From assembly GCA_900548545.1 (NCBI GenBank), contig URKX01000001.1, forward strand, positions 62,001 to 126,000: a DNA stretch of 64,000 bases. The letters are read 5' to 3'. The position numbers and the translations under genes were made by a program. The notes below the pieces were generated by a model. It had not been told where the DNA came from. It searched no databases and saw only the letters and a program-made list of their open reading frames with translations. The DNA comes from an uncultured Oscillospiraceae bacterium (lineage in GTDB: Bacteria > Bacillota > Clostridia > Oscillospirales > Acutalibacteraceae). Shown here one piece after another: positions 15,549 to 24,486 of the stretch (positions within the stretch are counted from its first letter, which is position 1; every line of letters begins with the position of its first letter).

Positions 15549-16628
15549 ATGAAAAAAGGCGCATTTTATTGGATGAAGAACGCTGTTTTGCTGGGTTCGG
15601 CGGCCCTATGCCTGTGGTGCGGGGCTGGGAAATTACAGGAGTGGGCCCAAACCCAGGGGGAAGAGGCCCTGCTGTTTGCAGCAGGTATACAGGCCCAGGA
15701 GTCGCCCTCGCCCCAGGCCACCCCCACAGCTTCCCCAGATGCCCAAAGGGTGGAAGAACTGGCCTATCTCCTTCCCGACGACGGTGTGGTTTCCCTGGGC
15801 CAGGGGCTGGAGGAAGGGGCAGCGGCCACCCCAGACCCCAGCCGGGACTGGGCCCCCGTGGAGGAAACCCAGATTTCAGGGGGCACCCAGGTGGGCAGCT
15901 TTTTTGTCAAGGACACTACCGGCTCCGGGACGGACTTAAACGCCGCCTTGCAGGAAGAGCCCTCGGTGCACTTGAAACGGGACGGCAGCGTGGAAGTGCT
16001 CATCTACCACACCCACACCAGCGAGGCCTATTCCCAGGGCTACACCGGCTTTTACTACACCGATATGGACACCCGTACCAGCGACCCCCAGCAAAGCGTG
16101 GTGGCAGCCGGGGAGGCGTTAAAGGACGCCCTGGAGGCCGCCGGGTTTGGGGTGGTCCACGACACCACGGTGAACGATACCTTATATAATGGGTCCTATA
16201 GCCGCTCTTGGGAGGTGCTGCAAAAGAATTTGGAGGAGTACCCCACCATCCAGGTGACCATCGATGTCCACAGGGATTCCATGACCACGGACAGCGGGGT
16301 GAAATACAAGCCCACTGTCACCATCAACGGCCGGAAGGCTGCCCAGGTGATGCTGCTGGCCGGCTGCGATGCCGACGGCAGCTGGGGGGACTTCCCCCGG
16401 TGGGAGGAGAACCTGCGCCTGGACCTGCGGGTGCAGGAAAAGCTCCAGGAGCTGTTCCCGGGCCTGGCACGGCCTATGAGCTTTTCCAACAGCAAATATA
16501 ACATGAACGCCACCCCAGGCAGTATGCTGGTGGAGATCGGCACCGAGGTGAACACCGTCAGCGAGGCCCGGTACGCAGGGCAGCTGGTGGGAGAGGCCCT
16601 GGGGGAAGTGCTGCAAAGCTGCACCTAG
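15549..16628 (+). CDS. spoIIP: Stage II sporulation protein P (SpoIIP)
   Basis: A 359-residue protein with an N-terminal membrane anchor (NAVLLGSAALCLWC, residues 10-25), a low-complexity Pro/Ser linker, and a C-terminal SpoIIP amidase/endopeptidase domain. Hallmarks are VLIYHTHTSEAY near residue 150, IDVHRDSM near residue 236 and FSNSKYNMNATPGSMLVEIG near residue 310, giving the zinc ligands and catalytic residues. With SpoIID and SpoIIM it degrades septal peptidoglycan to drive engulfment during endospore formation. It indicates a sporulation-capable lineage. Two small membrane-protein genes follow on the same strand. Confidence 0.95.
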   Translation: MKKGAFYWMKNAVLLGSAALCLWCGAGKLQEWAQTQGEEALLFAAGIQAQESPSPQATPTASPDAQRVEELAYLLPDDGVVSLGQGLEEGAAATPDPSRDWAPVEETQISGGTQVGSFFVKDTTGSGTDLNAALQEEPSVHLKRDGSVEVLIYHTHTSEAYSQGYTGFYYTDMDTRTSDPQQSVVAAGEALKDALEAAGFGVVHDTTVNDTLYNGSYSRSWEVLQKNLEEYPTIQVTIDVHRDSMTTDSGVKYKPTVTINGRKAAQVMLLAGCDADGSWGDFPRWEENLRLDLRVQEKLQELFPGLARPMSFSNSKYNMNATPGSMLVEIGTEVNTVSEARYAGQLVGEALGEVLQSCT

Positions 16629-16670
16629 TAAATGGCCGTTTCCTGGGCACCCTAGGGAGGGGGTGACGCC

Positions 16671-16937
16671 ATGAAACGGAAAAGGAATTGGTTTGGCCTG
16701 TCTTTTGGGCTGTCGCTGTTTGCGCTGCTCACGGCGGCGGGGTGTGTGGTTGTGGATTACCAGGGCAGGAAGCTGAGCTTTGGGGACGACCGGCCGCCCC
16801 TGGAGGTGGAGGAATTGCCTGGGGGCCGCGCCCAGTTGGCGGTGCGGCTGTTTGGGGTGGATACCCAGGTGGACTTCACCCAGGGGGACAAGGTCGTGGA
16901 CCTCCTGCTGGATTTCCTGTGCCTGCCCCACAGCTGA
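16671..16937 (+). CDS. Small membrane-anchored protein of unknown function
   Basis: An 88-residue protein with a basic N-terminus (MKRKRNWFG), one hydrophobic segment at residues 9-27, and an acidic soluble tail containing RLFGVDTQVDF. I do not recognise a family. GGGAGGGGG lies just ahead of the ATG. It begins 43 bases after spoIIP and is followed by another small membrane-protein gene, so the three may be co-transcribed; a link to sporulation is inferred from position only. Confidence 0.7.
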   Translation: MKRKRNWFGLSFGLSLFALLTAAGCVVVDYQGRKLSFGDDRPPLEVEELPGGRAQLAVRLFGVDTQVDFTQGDKVVDLLLDFLCLPHS

Positions 16938-16955
16938 GAAAAGGAGGGACAGGCC

Positions 16956-17216
16956 ATGGGAAAAAGAGTGGTCTGGCTGCTGGCTGCCTGCACGGGGCTG
17001 GTGCTTTTCCTCCGGGGGGACGGGCTTGCCTATATGGCGGCGGCGCCCCGAGCGGTGGGGATCGGCGGATGGGGGCTGGTGGGCATGGGCTTTTTGACCG
17101 TGGCCCTCACGGCACTGCGGGGGCCGGGGGAGGGGAAATCGCGTCCCAGCCTGCACCCTTACCGGCCCGCCCCCCTGTTCCGGCTGGTTTCCCGGCGGAA
17201 GGGCGCCCGCCGCTGA
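16956..17216 (+). CDS. Small membrane protein of unknown function
   Basis: An 86-residue protein with two likely membrane segments (VVWLLAACTGLVLFL at residues 4-18 and GLVGMGFLTVALTAL at residues 39-54) and a basic, Arg-rich C-terminus (LVSRRKGARR). GGAGGG precedes the ATG, and the gap to the preceding small gene is 18 bases. No family is recognised. The region 17217-17412 that follows is AT-rich and holds the leader of the next gene. Confidence 0.65.
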   Translation: MGKRVVWLLAACTGLVLFLRGDGLAYMAAAPRAVGIGGWGLVGMGFLTVALTALRGPGEGKSRPSLHPYRPAPLFRLVSRRKGARR

Positions 17217-17412
17217 AAATTTTTTCAAAAAACCTTCAAAAATCACAATATATGGGGGATTTTGCGCCAAGTTGTAACGATTTTGAAATAAATTTACGTT
17301 TTAGTTCTAAATGAGAAATATAAACGCCTCCTCTTAGGGTACAATGCTAGTCGATGAAAATTTATGTAAATTCAAGCTTCAGTCTTTCATACCAGTGAGG
17401 AGGAAAAGCTTT

Positions 17413-18609
17413 ATGAATCGAAAGCTTAGAAAGCGGCTTGGGGCTGGCTTTATGGCCCTGTGCATGGCTTTTATGGTACCTTTGAGTGTGTCCGCGGAAA
17501 CTGTGGCCGAGATCCAGGCCCAGCAGGACCGCTTGGAACAGGAAAAACAAGATCTGCAAGCCAAGCTGGAAACCCTGCGGGACCAGGAAGCTGAAAAGCA
17601 GGCCTACCAGGAAACTTTGCAGGAGCAGATCAACCTGGTGCAGGAACAGATCGATACCACCCGGGAAAACATCAACGCCTTAAATGCCAGCATCAACGAA
17701 CTGACCTTAAAGCTGGACAAGTCCCAAGAGGCCATCCAGGGCACCATCGATGAGTTTAAAGAGCGCCTGGTGGCGCTGTATACCGCCGGCAATGTGAGCA
17801 CCTTGGAGATCCTGTTGGACTCCGAAAGCCTGGCGGATTTCACCACCCGCGCTACCATGGTGGAAACCATGACCGCTCATGACCAGCAGCTGGTGGACGA
17901 GCTGGAAGCCTATGTGGAATCTACCAGCGCCGAGCGGGAAGAGTGCGAGGCCCAGAAGAAAGAAGTGGCCGAGCTGCAAAAGACCTTGGAGAGCAAGCAG
18001 GAAGAGCTGGACCAGCTCTATGCGGAAAATGAAGCTTCCTTAGTGGAGATCCAGGGGGCCCAGGGCGCCACGGAAAACGCCTTGGAAGCCAACGAGGCGG
18101 AACTGGCTGAGTACGAGCAGAAAATGCAGGACGCCATTGCCGCCCAGAAAGCCGCGGAAGAGGCCGCCAAGCAGGAAGCCGCTAATGGCGGCGGCAGCAT
18201 CAGCTACCCCACGGGGGGCGGCGGGGTGGAAGGTTTTAACCCCATTTGGCCTTTGCCCGGCGTTACATACATTTCCGCCGGCTATAACGGCTATCCCGGC
18301 CACAAGGGTTTGGATATCGCCGGTCCTTATGGCACCCCCATTGTGGCGGCTGAGGACGGCACTGTGATTGAAGCAAACAGCACCGACAGCTGGGGCTATT
18401 CCTGGGGTTACTATGTGCTGATCTACCACAACGGCACCTACACCACCCGTTATGCCCACATGAGTTCTGTGGCGGTTTCCACCGGCCAGTATGTCACCGC
18501 CGGTACGGTCATCGGCTATGAGGGTGCCACCGGCAACGTCACCGGGCCTCACCTCCATTTCGAGGTGTACCAGAACGGCACCCGTGTGGATCCCATGCAG
18601 TTCCTGTAA
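17413..18609 (+). CDS. Secreted coiled-coil M23 peptidase (murein hydrolase)
   Basis: A 398-residue secreted protein. A signal peptide ends near VPLSVSAE (residue 29). Residues ~32-260 form a long coiled coil rich in Glu, Gln and Lys, with PcsB/EnvC-like organisation. A Gly-rich linker (GGGSISYPTGGGG) leads to a C-terminal M23/LytM domain with HKGLDIAGPYGTPI near residue 297 and the HLHFEV zinc motif near residue 380. Both metal-binding motifs are intact, so it should be an active DD-endopeptidase. The ATG at 17413 follows GAGGAGG; the longer frame from 17344 lacks a ribosome site. It has its own terminator. Confidence 0.93.
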   Translation: MNRKLRKRLGAGFMALCMAFMVPLSVSAETVAEIQAQQDRLEQEKQDLQAKLETLRDQEAEKQAYQETLQEQINLVQEQIDTTRENINALNASINELTLKLDKSQEAIQGTIDEFKERLVALYTAGNVSTLEILLDSESLADFTTRATMVETMTAHDQQLVDELEAYVESTSAEREECEAQKKEVAELQKTLESKQEELDQLYAENEASLVEIQGAQGATENALEANEAELAEYEQKMQDAIAAQKAAEEAAKQEAANGGGSISYPTGGGGVEGFNPIWPLPGVTYISAGYNGYPGHKGLDIAGPYGTPIVAAEDGTVIEANSTDSWGYSWGYYVLIYHNGTYTTRYAHMSSVAVSTGQYVTAGTVIGYEGATGNVTGPHLHFEVYQNGTRVDPMQFL

Positions 18610-18636
18610 CTTGTGAAACAAAGAAAAGACAAAGCG

Positions 18637-18668
18637 AAAAGGGAATGCCTTTGGGCGTTCCCTTTTTT
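18637..18668 (+). terminator. Intrinsic terminator after the M23 peptidase gene
   Basis: AAAGGGAATGCC pairs with GGCGTTCCCTTT around TTTG, followed by a T run. Confidence 0.85.
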
Positions 18669-18829
18669 TGCGTCCCCAGGGCGATGGTTTGGATTGCCCC
18701 AGCGCCTGGGGGCGATCCTTCCCTGGGATGCGTCTGTGTGAAAATAATCCTATATTTCCTAAAAAAGCTTACTTTTCCCTGTGGGCCCTCGTCTAATAGA
18801 TAAATGACAGATGGGAAAGGGGAAGGAAT

Positions 18830-19609
18830 ATGGAACACGTGAGAATGAGCAGAAGGCGCCGGCATCCTGTGCGGGTGCGCTGGCTGCTGTTGCTTTGCCT
18901 GTTTGCCGGGGGCTCGCTGTTGGTGCTGCTGGGGCAGTCCCCGGTGGTTCACGGCGCCTTGCGCCAGATAAAGCACGGGATGATGTTCACAAAGGCGCTG
19001 GACGCCCCCTTTATCGACCAGCGGGAGAAATACCCCACCGGCTGTGAAAGCGTCACAGCGGTGATGGCCCTGCAATACGCCGGGGTGGATGTGACCGTGG
19101 AGGAGTTTATCGACGGCTACTTGCCCCAGGGGGAGGCCCCTCATCAAGACGCCACGGGGGCGGTGGTGGGTCCAAGCCCTTGGGAGGTGTTTTTGGGGAG
19201 CCCCTATTCGGAGGAGGGCTGGGGCTGCTACGCCCCGGTAATTACCGGGGCCCTGGAGGAGCTCCTCCAGGATCGCGGCGTGGACAGCCTTTCCGTGAAG
19301 GAACTGTACGGGGAGGGCTTGCCCCAGCTTTGTGAGGAGTACGTGTCCCAGGGGACGCCGGTCATGGTGTGGGCCACCATTGACATGGCGGAGCCCACCC
19401 CGGCAAACCAGTATTATTTGGAGGGCACCGGGGAGCTGTTCACCTGGATCTATCCCCTGCACTGTTTGCTCCTTACCGGGGAGGACGGGGATACCTACCT
19501 CTTTAACGATCCCATGGCAGGGAAAAACGTGGCCTATCCCAAAGAGCAGGTGGAGGAAGCCTTCGAAGGCGTGGGGATGCAGGCCGTGGTATTGGAAAGC
19601 ACGGGATAA
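18830..19609 (+). CDS. C39-like (papain-fold) secreted or membrane-anchored protein
   Basis: A 259-residue protein with a basic start, one membrane segment (WLLLLCLFAGGSLLVLLG, residues 18-35) and a C39_2-type papain-fold domain. The likely catalytic Cys is in YPTGCESVTAVMALQYAGV near residue 70, and the His in PLHCLLLTGEDGDTYLFNDP near residue 210, where FNDP supplies the Asp. Members of this family are thought to be extracytoplasmic cysteine peptidases; most lack an assigned substrate. AAAGGGGAAGG precedes the ATG. It is monocistronic, ending directly at a terminator. Confidence 0.82.
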   Translation: MEHVRMSRRRRHPVRVRWLLLLCLFAGGSLLVLLGQSPVVHGALRQIKHGMMFTKALDAPFIDQREKYPTGCESVTAVMALQYAGVDVTVEEFIDGYLPQGEAPHQDATGAVVGPSPWEVFLGSPYSEEGWGCYAPVITGALEELLQDRGVDSLSVKELYGEGLPQLCEEYVSQGTPVMVWATIDMAEPTPANQYYLEGTGELFTWIYPLHCLLLTGEDGDTYLFNDPMAGKNVAYPKEQVEEAFEGVGMQAVVLESTG

Positions 19610-19636
19610 AAGGAGGGTGAAAGCCCTCCTTTTTTT
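19610..19636 (+). terminator. Intrinsic terminator after the C39-like gene
   Basis: AGGAGGG pairs with CCCTCCT across six bases, followed by seven Ts. Confidence 0.85.
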
Positions 19637-19761
19637 CGTGCCCGCCATTGATGAAATTGCAGAAGAATTATAAAAATGCTTGTTTTTGGGGGAATTATTC
19701 TATAATATAGAATATGGACGAAGGCAGAACCGAGGCTGGAAAAGTGTAAAGGAGGATAGTT

Positions 19762-20367
19762 ATGAGGAATATCTCGCGAAAGATCCTGGCGTGGAGTTTG
19801 GCGCTTCTGCTGGGGTGCGGCGCCCTGTCGGGCTGCGCCCCGGAAACAAACGGCGGCAGCGACGGCAACCTGTTTGAGATGGTTTTGCAGGACGGCGCCC
19901 TGCTCTCCAGCCGGGGCCGGGTAATGGATCCCATGGAGGAAGTGCTGGAGGCCAACGGCTGGAGTGAGAGCCAGCTGGAAGAAGCGCAAGGGGGCAAGCG
20001 GCTGGTCCAAGAGCTGGAAGTGGCTGGCCTGCCCCAGGTGACCGAGATCGTGGCTTTCCAGGAAAACACGCTGACCTCGGAACCCCAGGGCATGGTGCTG
20101 GTGTCTGTCAGCTATGTGGTTTCTGCCGGGGAGGAGGACCCGGAAGCCGTGTGGCTGGCCCTTTCCCAGCAGGCCGGTGCGGTGCTTCCTGACAATGGGG
20201 AGGAGATCGCCCTGCTCAGCCCGGAAAACGGCGTGGCGAAGGGGGAGAATACCATCTGGGGGGACAGAGACGGCAACCAGGTGAACATCAGTTTCCCCAC
20301 CGTGACAGACGGCCCGGCGGTTGCCCTTGTGCAGCTGGTGGATGGGGCGGCCAAGAAAGCCAGGTAA
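19762..20367 (+). CDS. Lipoprotein of unknown function
   Basis: A 201-residue predicted lipoprotein. The signal peptide is MRNISRKILAWSLALLLG followed by the lipobox LSGC at residues 22-25. The mature part is acidic and has no recognised catalytic motif; a beta-rich stretch (MVLVSVSYVVSA) is in the middle. AAAGGAGG precedes the ATG. It stands alone between two secreted/membrane protein genes. No function is assigned. Confidence 0.75.
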   Translation: MRNISRKILAWSLALLLGCGALSGCAPETNGGSDGNLFEMVLQDGALLSSRGRVMDPMEEVLEANGWSESQLEEAQGGKRLVQELEVAGLPQVTEIVAFQENTLTSEPQGMVLVSVSYVVSAGEEDPEAVWLALSQQAGAVLPDNGEEIALLSPENGVAKGENTIWGDRDGNQVNISFPTVTDGPAVALVQLVDGAAKKAR

Positions 20368-20465
20368 ACGCCCCTGTTTTTCCCAGTGCCGGGCGGCCCC
20401 AGGCAGCTGGGGAGCGGTTGATGGGGTGTCGCCGGGCCATTGAAAAACGGCGGGACGTGGAAGAA

Positions 20466-20496
20466 GGGGAGGCTGCGGCCTCCTCTTTTCCTGTTT
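20466..20496 (+). terminator. Intrinsic terminator after the lipoprotein gene
   Basis: GGGGAGGC pairs with GCCTCCTC around TGCG, followed by TTTTCCTGTTT. Confidence 0.8.
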
Positions 20497-20523
20497 GACA
20501 AAAAGGGGTTAGCCGTGTATAAT
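20495..20523 (+). promoter_or_regulatory. Consensus sigma-A promoter of the ZIP transporter gene
   Basis: TTGACA at 20495-20500, 17 bp, then TATAAT at 20518-20523: a full consensus match. It overlaps the tail of the preceding terminator. Confidence 0.92.
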
Positions 20524-20566
20524 TCTCTCAACAAGAGAGGTTCTTACCAGACGAGGAGGGGACGAT

Positions 20567-21358
20567 ATGCAGGCAGTTGCGTGGGCCGCGGCCGGGACGG
20601 GATTTACCTTTTTCATGACCGCCCTGGGGTCGGCCATGGTGTTTTTCTTTCGGAAGCGGGTGACCGCAGGGGCCCAGCGGATCTTTTTGGGGTTTGCCGC
20701 CGGGGTGATGGTGGCGGCTTCCGTGTGGAGTTTGCTGATCCCCGCCATTGAAGAGGCTCAAAACTGGGGGATGCCCGGATGGCTCCCCGCGGCGGGAGGC
20801 TTCCTGCTGGGGGTGGGCTTTTTGATGGCCTTGGACTTCGTCATGCCCCACCTGCACCTGGGGGCCAAAGAGCCGGAGGGCCATTCCTCCGCCTGGCGGC
20901 GCACCACCCTGTTGATTTTTGCCGTGACGCTGCACAACATCCCCGAGGGCATGGCGGTGGGGTTCTCCTTTGCCTTGGCTGCCCAGCACGGGGATGACCC
21001 CGCCCTCTACGCCGGGGCCATGGCCCTGGCCATTGGCATGGGCATCCAGAACTTCCCCGAAGGGGCGGCCATTTCCCTGCCTCTGCGGCAAGAGGGATTG
21101 CCTGCCTGGAAGAGCTTTGTCTACGGGGGCCTTTCCGGCATTGTGGAGCCCATTTTCGGCATCTTGGCAGTGCTGGTGGCGGGGAGCATCCAACCCCTGC
21201 TGCCCTGGCTGCTGGCCTTTGCCGCGGGCGCCATGCTCTACGTGGTGGTGGAAGAGCTGATCCCCGAGGCCCATTTGGGGGAACACTCCAACGTGGGCAC
21301 CTTGGGCGTTATGGCTGGCTTTTTGGTGATGATGGTGCTGGATGTGGCCCTGGGCTGA
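20567..21358 (+). CDS. ZIP family divalent metal transporter
   Basis: A 263-residue integral membrane protein with about eight membrane segments. The two metal-site helices typical of ZIP proteins are visible: TLHNIPEGMAVGFSFALA near residue 125 and IQNFPEGAAISLPL near residue 160. It resembles ZupT/GufA and most likely imports Zn2+, Mn2+ or Fe2+; the specific metal cannot be read from sequence. GAGGAGGGG lies ahead of the ATG and an exact consensus promoter lies 44 bases upstream, which suggests strong basal transcription. Confidence 0.93.
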   Translation: MQAVAWAAAGTGFTFFMTALGSAMVFFFRKRVTAGAQRIFLGFAAGVMVAASVWSLLIPAIEEAQNWGMPGWLPAAGGFLLGVGFLMALDFVMPHLHLGAKEPEGHSSAWRRTTLLIFAVTLHNIPEGMAVGFSFALAAQHGDDPALYAGAMALAIGMGIQNFPEGAAISLPLRQEGLPAWKSFVYGGLSGIVEPIFGILAVLVAGSIQPLLPWLLAFAAGAMLYVVVEELIPEAHLGEHSNVGTLGVMAGFLVMMVLDVALG

Positions 21359-21418
21359 AACGGGGCGTGGAAAGCAGCGTGTGTCCGCTGGCTGCCGCCC
21401 AGCGCTGGGGGTAGGGGG

Positions 21419-22309
21419 TCAGCCTTTTTTGCCGTACCGCTTGGGCAGGGTGAAGCCGCGGCCCCGGACCTCGTTGACCTGGCTCACCACCATAAAGGCG
21501 TTGGGGTCGATGGAGGTGACCAGCTCCGTCAGCTTGGAAAGCTCCCGGCGGTCTACCACCGTCAGCACCGTGGAGCCCTCTTTCCCGTCATAGCCCCCTT
21601 GGCTGTGGAACAGGGTGGTGCCCCGGTCCATCTGCTTTTGGATGGCCTGGCTGATGGCCTGGTACTGCTTGCTCACCACCTTCAGCTGCATCTGGCCGGT
21701 GCCCAGCATCAGGGCCTTGTTCAAGGTGAGGGTGTACAACAGCACCAGTACCAGGCCGTAAAGCACCTGTTCCACGTTGGAAAACAGGGCCTGGAGCAGC
21801 AGGACACAGCAGTCAAAGGCGTACAGGGACAGGGAAACCGGGATTTTTAGCTTTTTTTGCAGCACCAGGGGCGGGATGTCCATGCCGCCGGTGGAGGCGC
21901 CGGCCCGGATGACAATGCCCATGCCCGCGCCGATCATCACCCCGGCCAGGATGGTGGCCAGCAACGGGTCGTCGGTGAGGTGCGTGTCCCCAATGGCCCC
22001 CTGGAACACCGCCAGGATGAACGGGTAATAAAAAGAGCTGATAACTGTGGTCAGGGCAAAAACTTTCCCCAGAACCGCCAGCCCTAATAGGAACATGGCC
22101 ACGTTGAACACCGCCACAAAGGCCGGCAAGGGGATGCGCAGATAGTTTTGGGCCACCAGGCCCAGGCCGGTGGTGCCTCCGGTGATCAGCCCTGTGGGCA
22201 GCACAAACAGAGCAACCCCTAAAGCGTACAATGTGTTGCCTGCCAACACCAGCAGGAGCTTCCAGGCGGCGTGAGCCACCTTCTTTGTGGTTTTATTTTC
22301 TGTGGTCAT
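21419..22309 (-). CDS. YitT family membrane protein (DUF161 plus DUF2179)
   Basis: A 296-residue protein with five to six N-terminal membrane segments typical of the YitT/DUF161 family (LPTGLITGGTTGLG, GAGMGIVIRAGASTGGMDI) and a C-terminal soluble DUF2179 domain (STVLTVVDRRELSKL). The biochemical function of the family is not established. The ATG at 22309 is chosen because GGGGGAAG lies upstream; the frame stays open to 22345. A promoter and an intrinsic-terminator-like hairpin lie in its leader (22348-22462), suggesting transcription attenuation. Confidence 0.9.
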   Translation of the reverse strand: MTTENKTTKKVAHAAWKLLLVLAGNTLYALGVALFVLPTGLITGGTTGLGLVAQNYLRIPLPAFVAVFNVAMFLLGLAVLGKVFALTTVISSFYYPFILAVFQGAIGDTHLTDDPLLATILAGVMIGAGMGIVIRAGASTGGMDIPPLVLQKKLKIPVSLSLYAFDCCVLLLQALFSNVEQVLYGLVLVLLYTLTLNKALMLGTGQMQLKVVSKQYQAISQAIQKQMDRGTTLFHSQGGYDGKEGSTVLTVVDRRELSKLTELVTSIDPNAFMVVSQVNEVRGRGFTLPKRYGKKG

Positions 22310-22347
22310 TGCGTTACTTCCCCCCGTTACTGTAATAAAGCACAAAT

Positions 22348-22373
22348 AAAAAAGCGGGCCGTTTCCAGCCCGC
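22348..22373 (-). terminator. Terminator-like hairpin in the yitT leader
   Basis: Read on the minus strand, GCGGGC-TGGAAACG-GCCCGC is followed by TTTTTTATTT. It lies between the promoter at 22434-22462 and the gene start at 22309, so it would stop transcripts before the coding region unless bypassed. A second small hairpin (CTGTT-GTGA-AACAG, 22412-22399) is upstream. Confidence 0.7.
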
Positions 22374-22433
22374 CGTCAAGATGCAATTGTTTGCTGGTCT
22401 GTTTCACAACAGTTCCCCCCTTGGTTCCCTCCC

Positions 22434-22462
22434 ATTATACCAGGGAACCGGGCAAAACGCAA
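22434..22462 (-). promoter_or_regulatory. Promoter of the yitT leader
   Basis: On the minus strand TTGCGT (22462-22457), 17 bp, then TATAAT (22439-22434), preceded by TGG as an extended -10. Confidence 0.7.
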
Positions 22463-22514
22463 GCCGGCCTTGCTTTTTACCGCCGGTGGGGGAAGCGTTC
22501 CCAATAGGCGGGGC

Positions 22515-22555
22515 AAAAAAAGGAACGCGGCCCTTTGAAGGCTGCGTTCCCTTTT
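22515..22555 (-). terminator. Terminator of the heterodimeric ABC exporter operon
   Basis: GGAACGC-G-GCC pairs with GGC-T-GCGTTCC around CTTTGAA. The minus-strand 3' side has a T run, about 20 bases past the stop of the second ABC gene. Confidence 0.8.
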
Positions 22556-22572
22556 TCTTGCTCGAGAGGGGC

Positions 22573-24486
22573 TCATTCCAGTTCCAATGCGCCGGTATAC
22601 AGCTGATAGTAAGTGCCGTGGAGGGCGATCAGCTGGTCATGTGTGCCCCGCTCAATGATGCGGCCGTGGTCCAGCACCATGATGGCGTCGGAGTTCTGGA
22701 CCGTGGAGAGCCGGTGGGCAATGACGAACACCGTGCGGCCTTTCATCAGAGCGTCCATGCCCTTCTGGACAATGGCCTCGGTGTGGGTGTCGATGGAAGA
22801 GGTTGCCTCGTCCAGGATCATCACGGGCGGGTCGGCCACAGCGGCCCGGGCAATGGACAGCAGCTGCCGCTGGCCCTGGGACAGGTTGGAGCCGTTGCCC
22901 TTCAAGGGGGTGTTATAGCCATCGGGCAGACGGGTGATGAAGTCGTGAGCGCCGGCCAGCTTGGCGGCGGCAATGCATTCCTCGTCGGTGGCGTCCAAAC
23001 GGCCATAGCGGATGTTTTCCATCACGGTGCCGGTGAACAGGTTGGTGTCTTGGAGCACCATGCCCAAAGACCGCCGGAGGTCCGCCTTTTTGATCTTATT
23101 GATATTGATGTCATCGTAACGGATCTTGCCGTCGGCGATATCGTAGAACCGGTTGATCAGGTTGGTAATGGTGGTCTTGCCGGCGCCGGTGGAACCCACG
23201 AAGGCCACTTTCTGGCCGGGTTTGGCGTACAGGCTGATGTCGTGCAGCACCACTTTGTCCGGTGTGTAGCCGAAATCCACGTCAAAGAACTGTACATCGC
23301 CTTGCAGGCGGGTGTAGGTCACGGTGCCGTCGCTGTGGGGATGTTTCCAAGCCCACAGGTTAGTGCGTTCGCTGCACTCGGTGAGGCTGCCGTCTTTGCC
23401 CTCTTTGGCGTTGACCAGGGTCACATAGCCTTCGTCGGTTTCCACCTGCTCATCCATTAAGTCAAAGATCCGCTTGGCACCAGCCAAGCCCATGATCACG
23501 GAGTTCAGCTGGTTGGACACTTGGCCGATGGAACCGGCGAACTGCTTGGTCATGTTTAAGAAGGGGATCAGGATGCTGATGCTGAAAGCCAAGCCGGAGA
23601 TGCTCAGGTTGGGGACGTTTGCCAGGTACATGGCGCCGCCTGCAATGGCTACGATCACGTACAGCACGTTGCCGATGTTGCCCAGGATGGGCATGAGCAT
23701 ATTGGCGTAGCGGTTGGCCTTTTCAGCGTTGTAGAACAGCTCGTCGTTGACCTCGTCAAAGACTGCTTTGGCCTCTTCCTCGTGGCAGAAGACCTTGACC
23801 ACCTTTTGGCCGTTCATCATCTCTTCCACCACGCCCTCAGCCCGGCCGATGGCCTGCTGCTGCTTCAGGAAGTACCGGGAGGACTGGCCGCCGATCTTCT
23901 TGACCACCAGCACCATAAAGCATACGCCGAAGGCCACCACCAGGGTCATCCACACGCTGTAGTACAGCATGATGCTGATGACGCTTACGATCGTGACTAC
24001 CGAAACCAGCAGGTTGGGCATACTTTGGGAAACCATCTGGCGGAGGGTGTCGATATCGTTGGTGTAATAGCTCATCACGTTGCCGTGGTTGTGGGAGTCG
24101 AAATAACGGATGGGCAGGTCCTGCATATGGTTGAACATTTTTTTGCGCATTTTCGCCAGGGAACCTTGGGTGATGATGGCCATTAACTGGTTGTACGTGG
24201 CGCCGGCCGCCAGGCTGAGCACATACAGCACCACCAGGATGCCTATCAAACGGCCAATCTGCCCCGCCACAGAGGCCCAGTCGCCGGTTTTCCAGCTCTG
24301 TTCCACCAGGGCAATGATATTTTGCATGAACACGGAGGGGATGGAACTGATGATGGCGTTGAACAGGATGAATAGCAAGGCGATGGGGAGCATCACCGGG
24401 TAAAAGCTGAAAACGGTTTTTATAACCCGCATTAAAATGTCTTTCCGTTGGCCCTTTGGCAGGGGCGCGCCGCCTTTTCTCCTCAT
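22573..24486 (-). CDS. ABC exporter half-transporter, second gene (canonical NBD)
   Basis: A 637-residue half-transporter: a six-helix membrane domain (about residues 15-330), an insert near residues 370-400, and a nucleotide-binding domain. Walker A is GSTGAGKTT near residue 436, the signature is LSQGQRQLLSIARA, and Walker B is VMILDEATSSID with the catalytic Glu in place. It starts within the stop of the preceding ABC gene (ATGA overlap), so the two are coupled and should form a heterodimer of the TM287/288 or BmrCD type. The substrate is unknown; drugs, lipids or peptides are usual for this family. Confidence 0.93.
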   Translation of the reverse strand: MRRKGGAPLPKGQRKDILMRVIKTVFSFYPVMLPIALLFILFNAIISSIPSVFMQNIIALVEQSWKTGDWASVAGQIGRLIGILVVLYVLSLAAGATYNQLMAIITQGSLAKMRKKMFNHMQDLPIRYFDSHNHGNVMSYYTNDIDTLRQMVSQSMPNLLVSVVTIVSVISIMLYYSVWMTLVVAFGVCFMVLVVKKIGGQSSRYFLKQQQAIGRAEGVVEEMMNGQKVVKVFCHEEEAKAVFDEVNDELFYNAEKANRYANMLMPILGNIGNVLYVIVAIAGGAMYLANVPNLSISGLAFSISILIPFLNMTKQFAGSIGQVSNQLNSVIMGLAGAKRIFDLMDEQVETDEGYVTLVNAKEGKDGSLTECSERTNLWAWKHPHSDGTVTYTRLQGDVQFFDVDFGYTPDKVVLHDISLYAKPGQKVAFVGSTGAGKTTITNLINRFYDIADGKIRYDDININKIKKADLRRSLGMVLQDTNLFTGTVMENIRYGRLDATDEECIAAAKLAGAHDFITRLPDGYNTPLKGNGSNLSQGQRQLLSIARAAVADPPVMILDEATSSIDTHTEAIVQKGMDALMKGRTVFVIAHRLSTVQNSDAIMVLDHGRIIERGTHDQLIALHGTYYQLYTGALELE

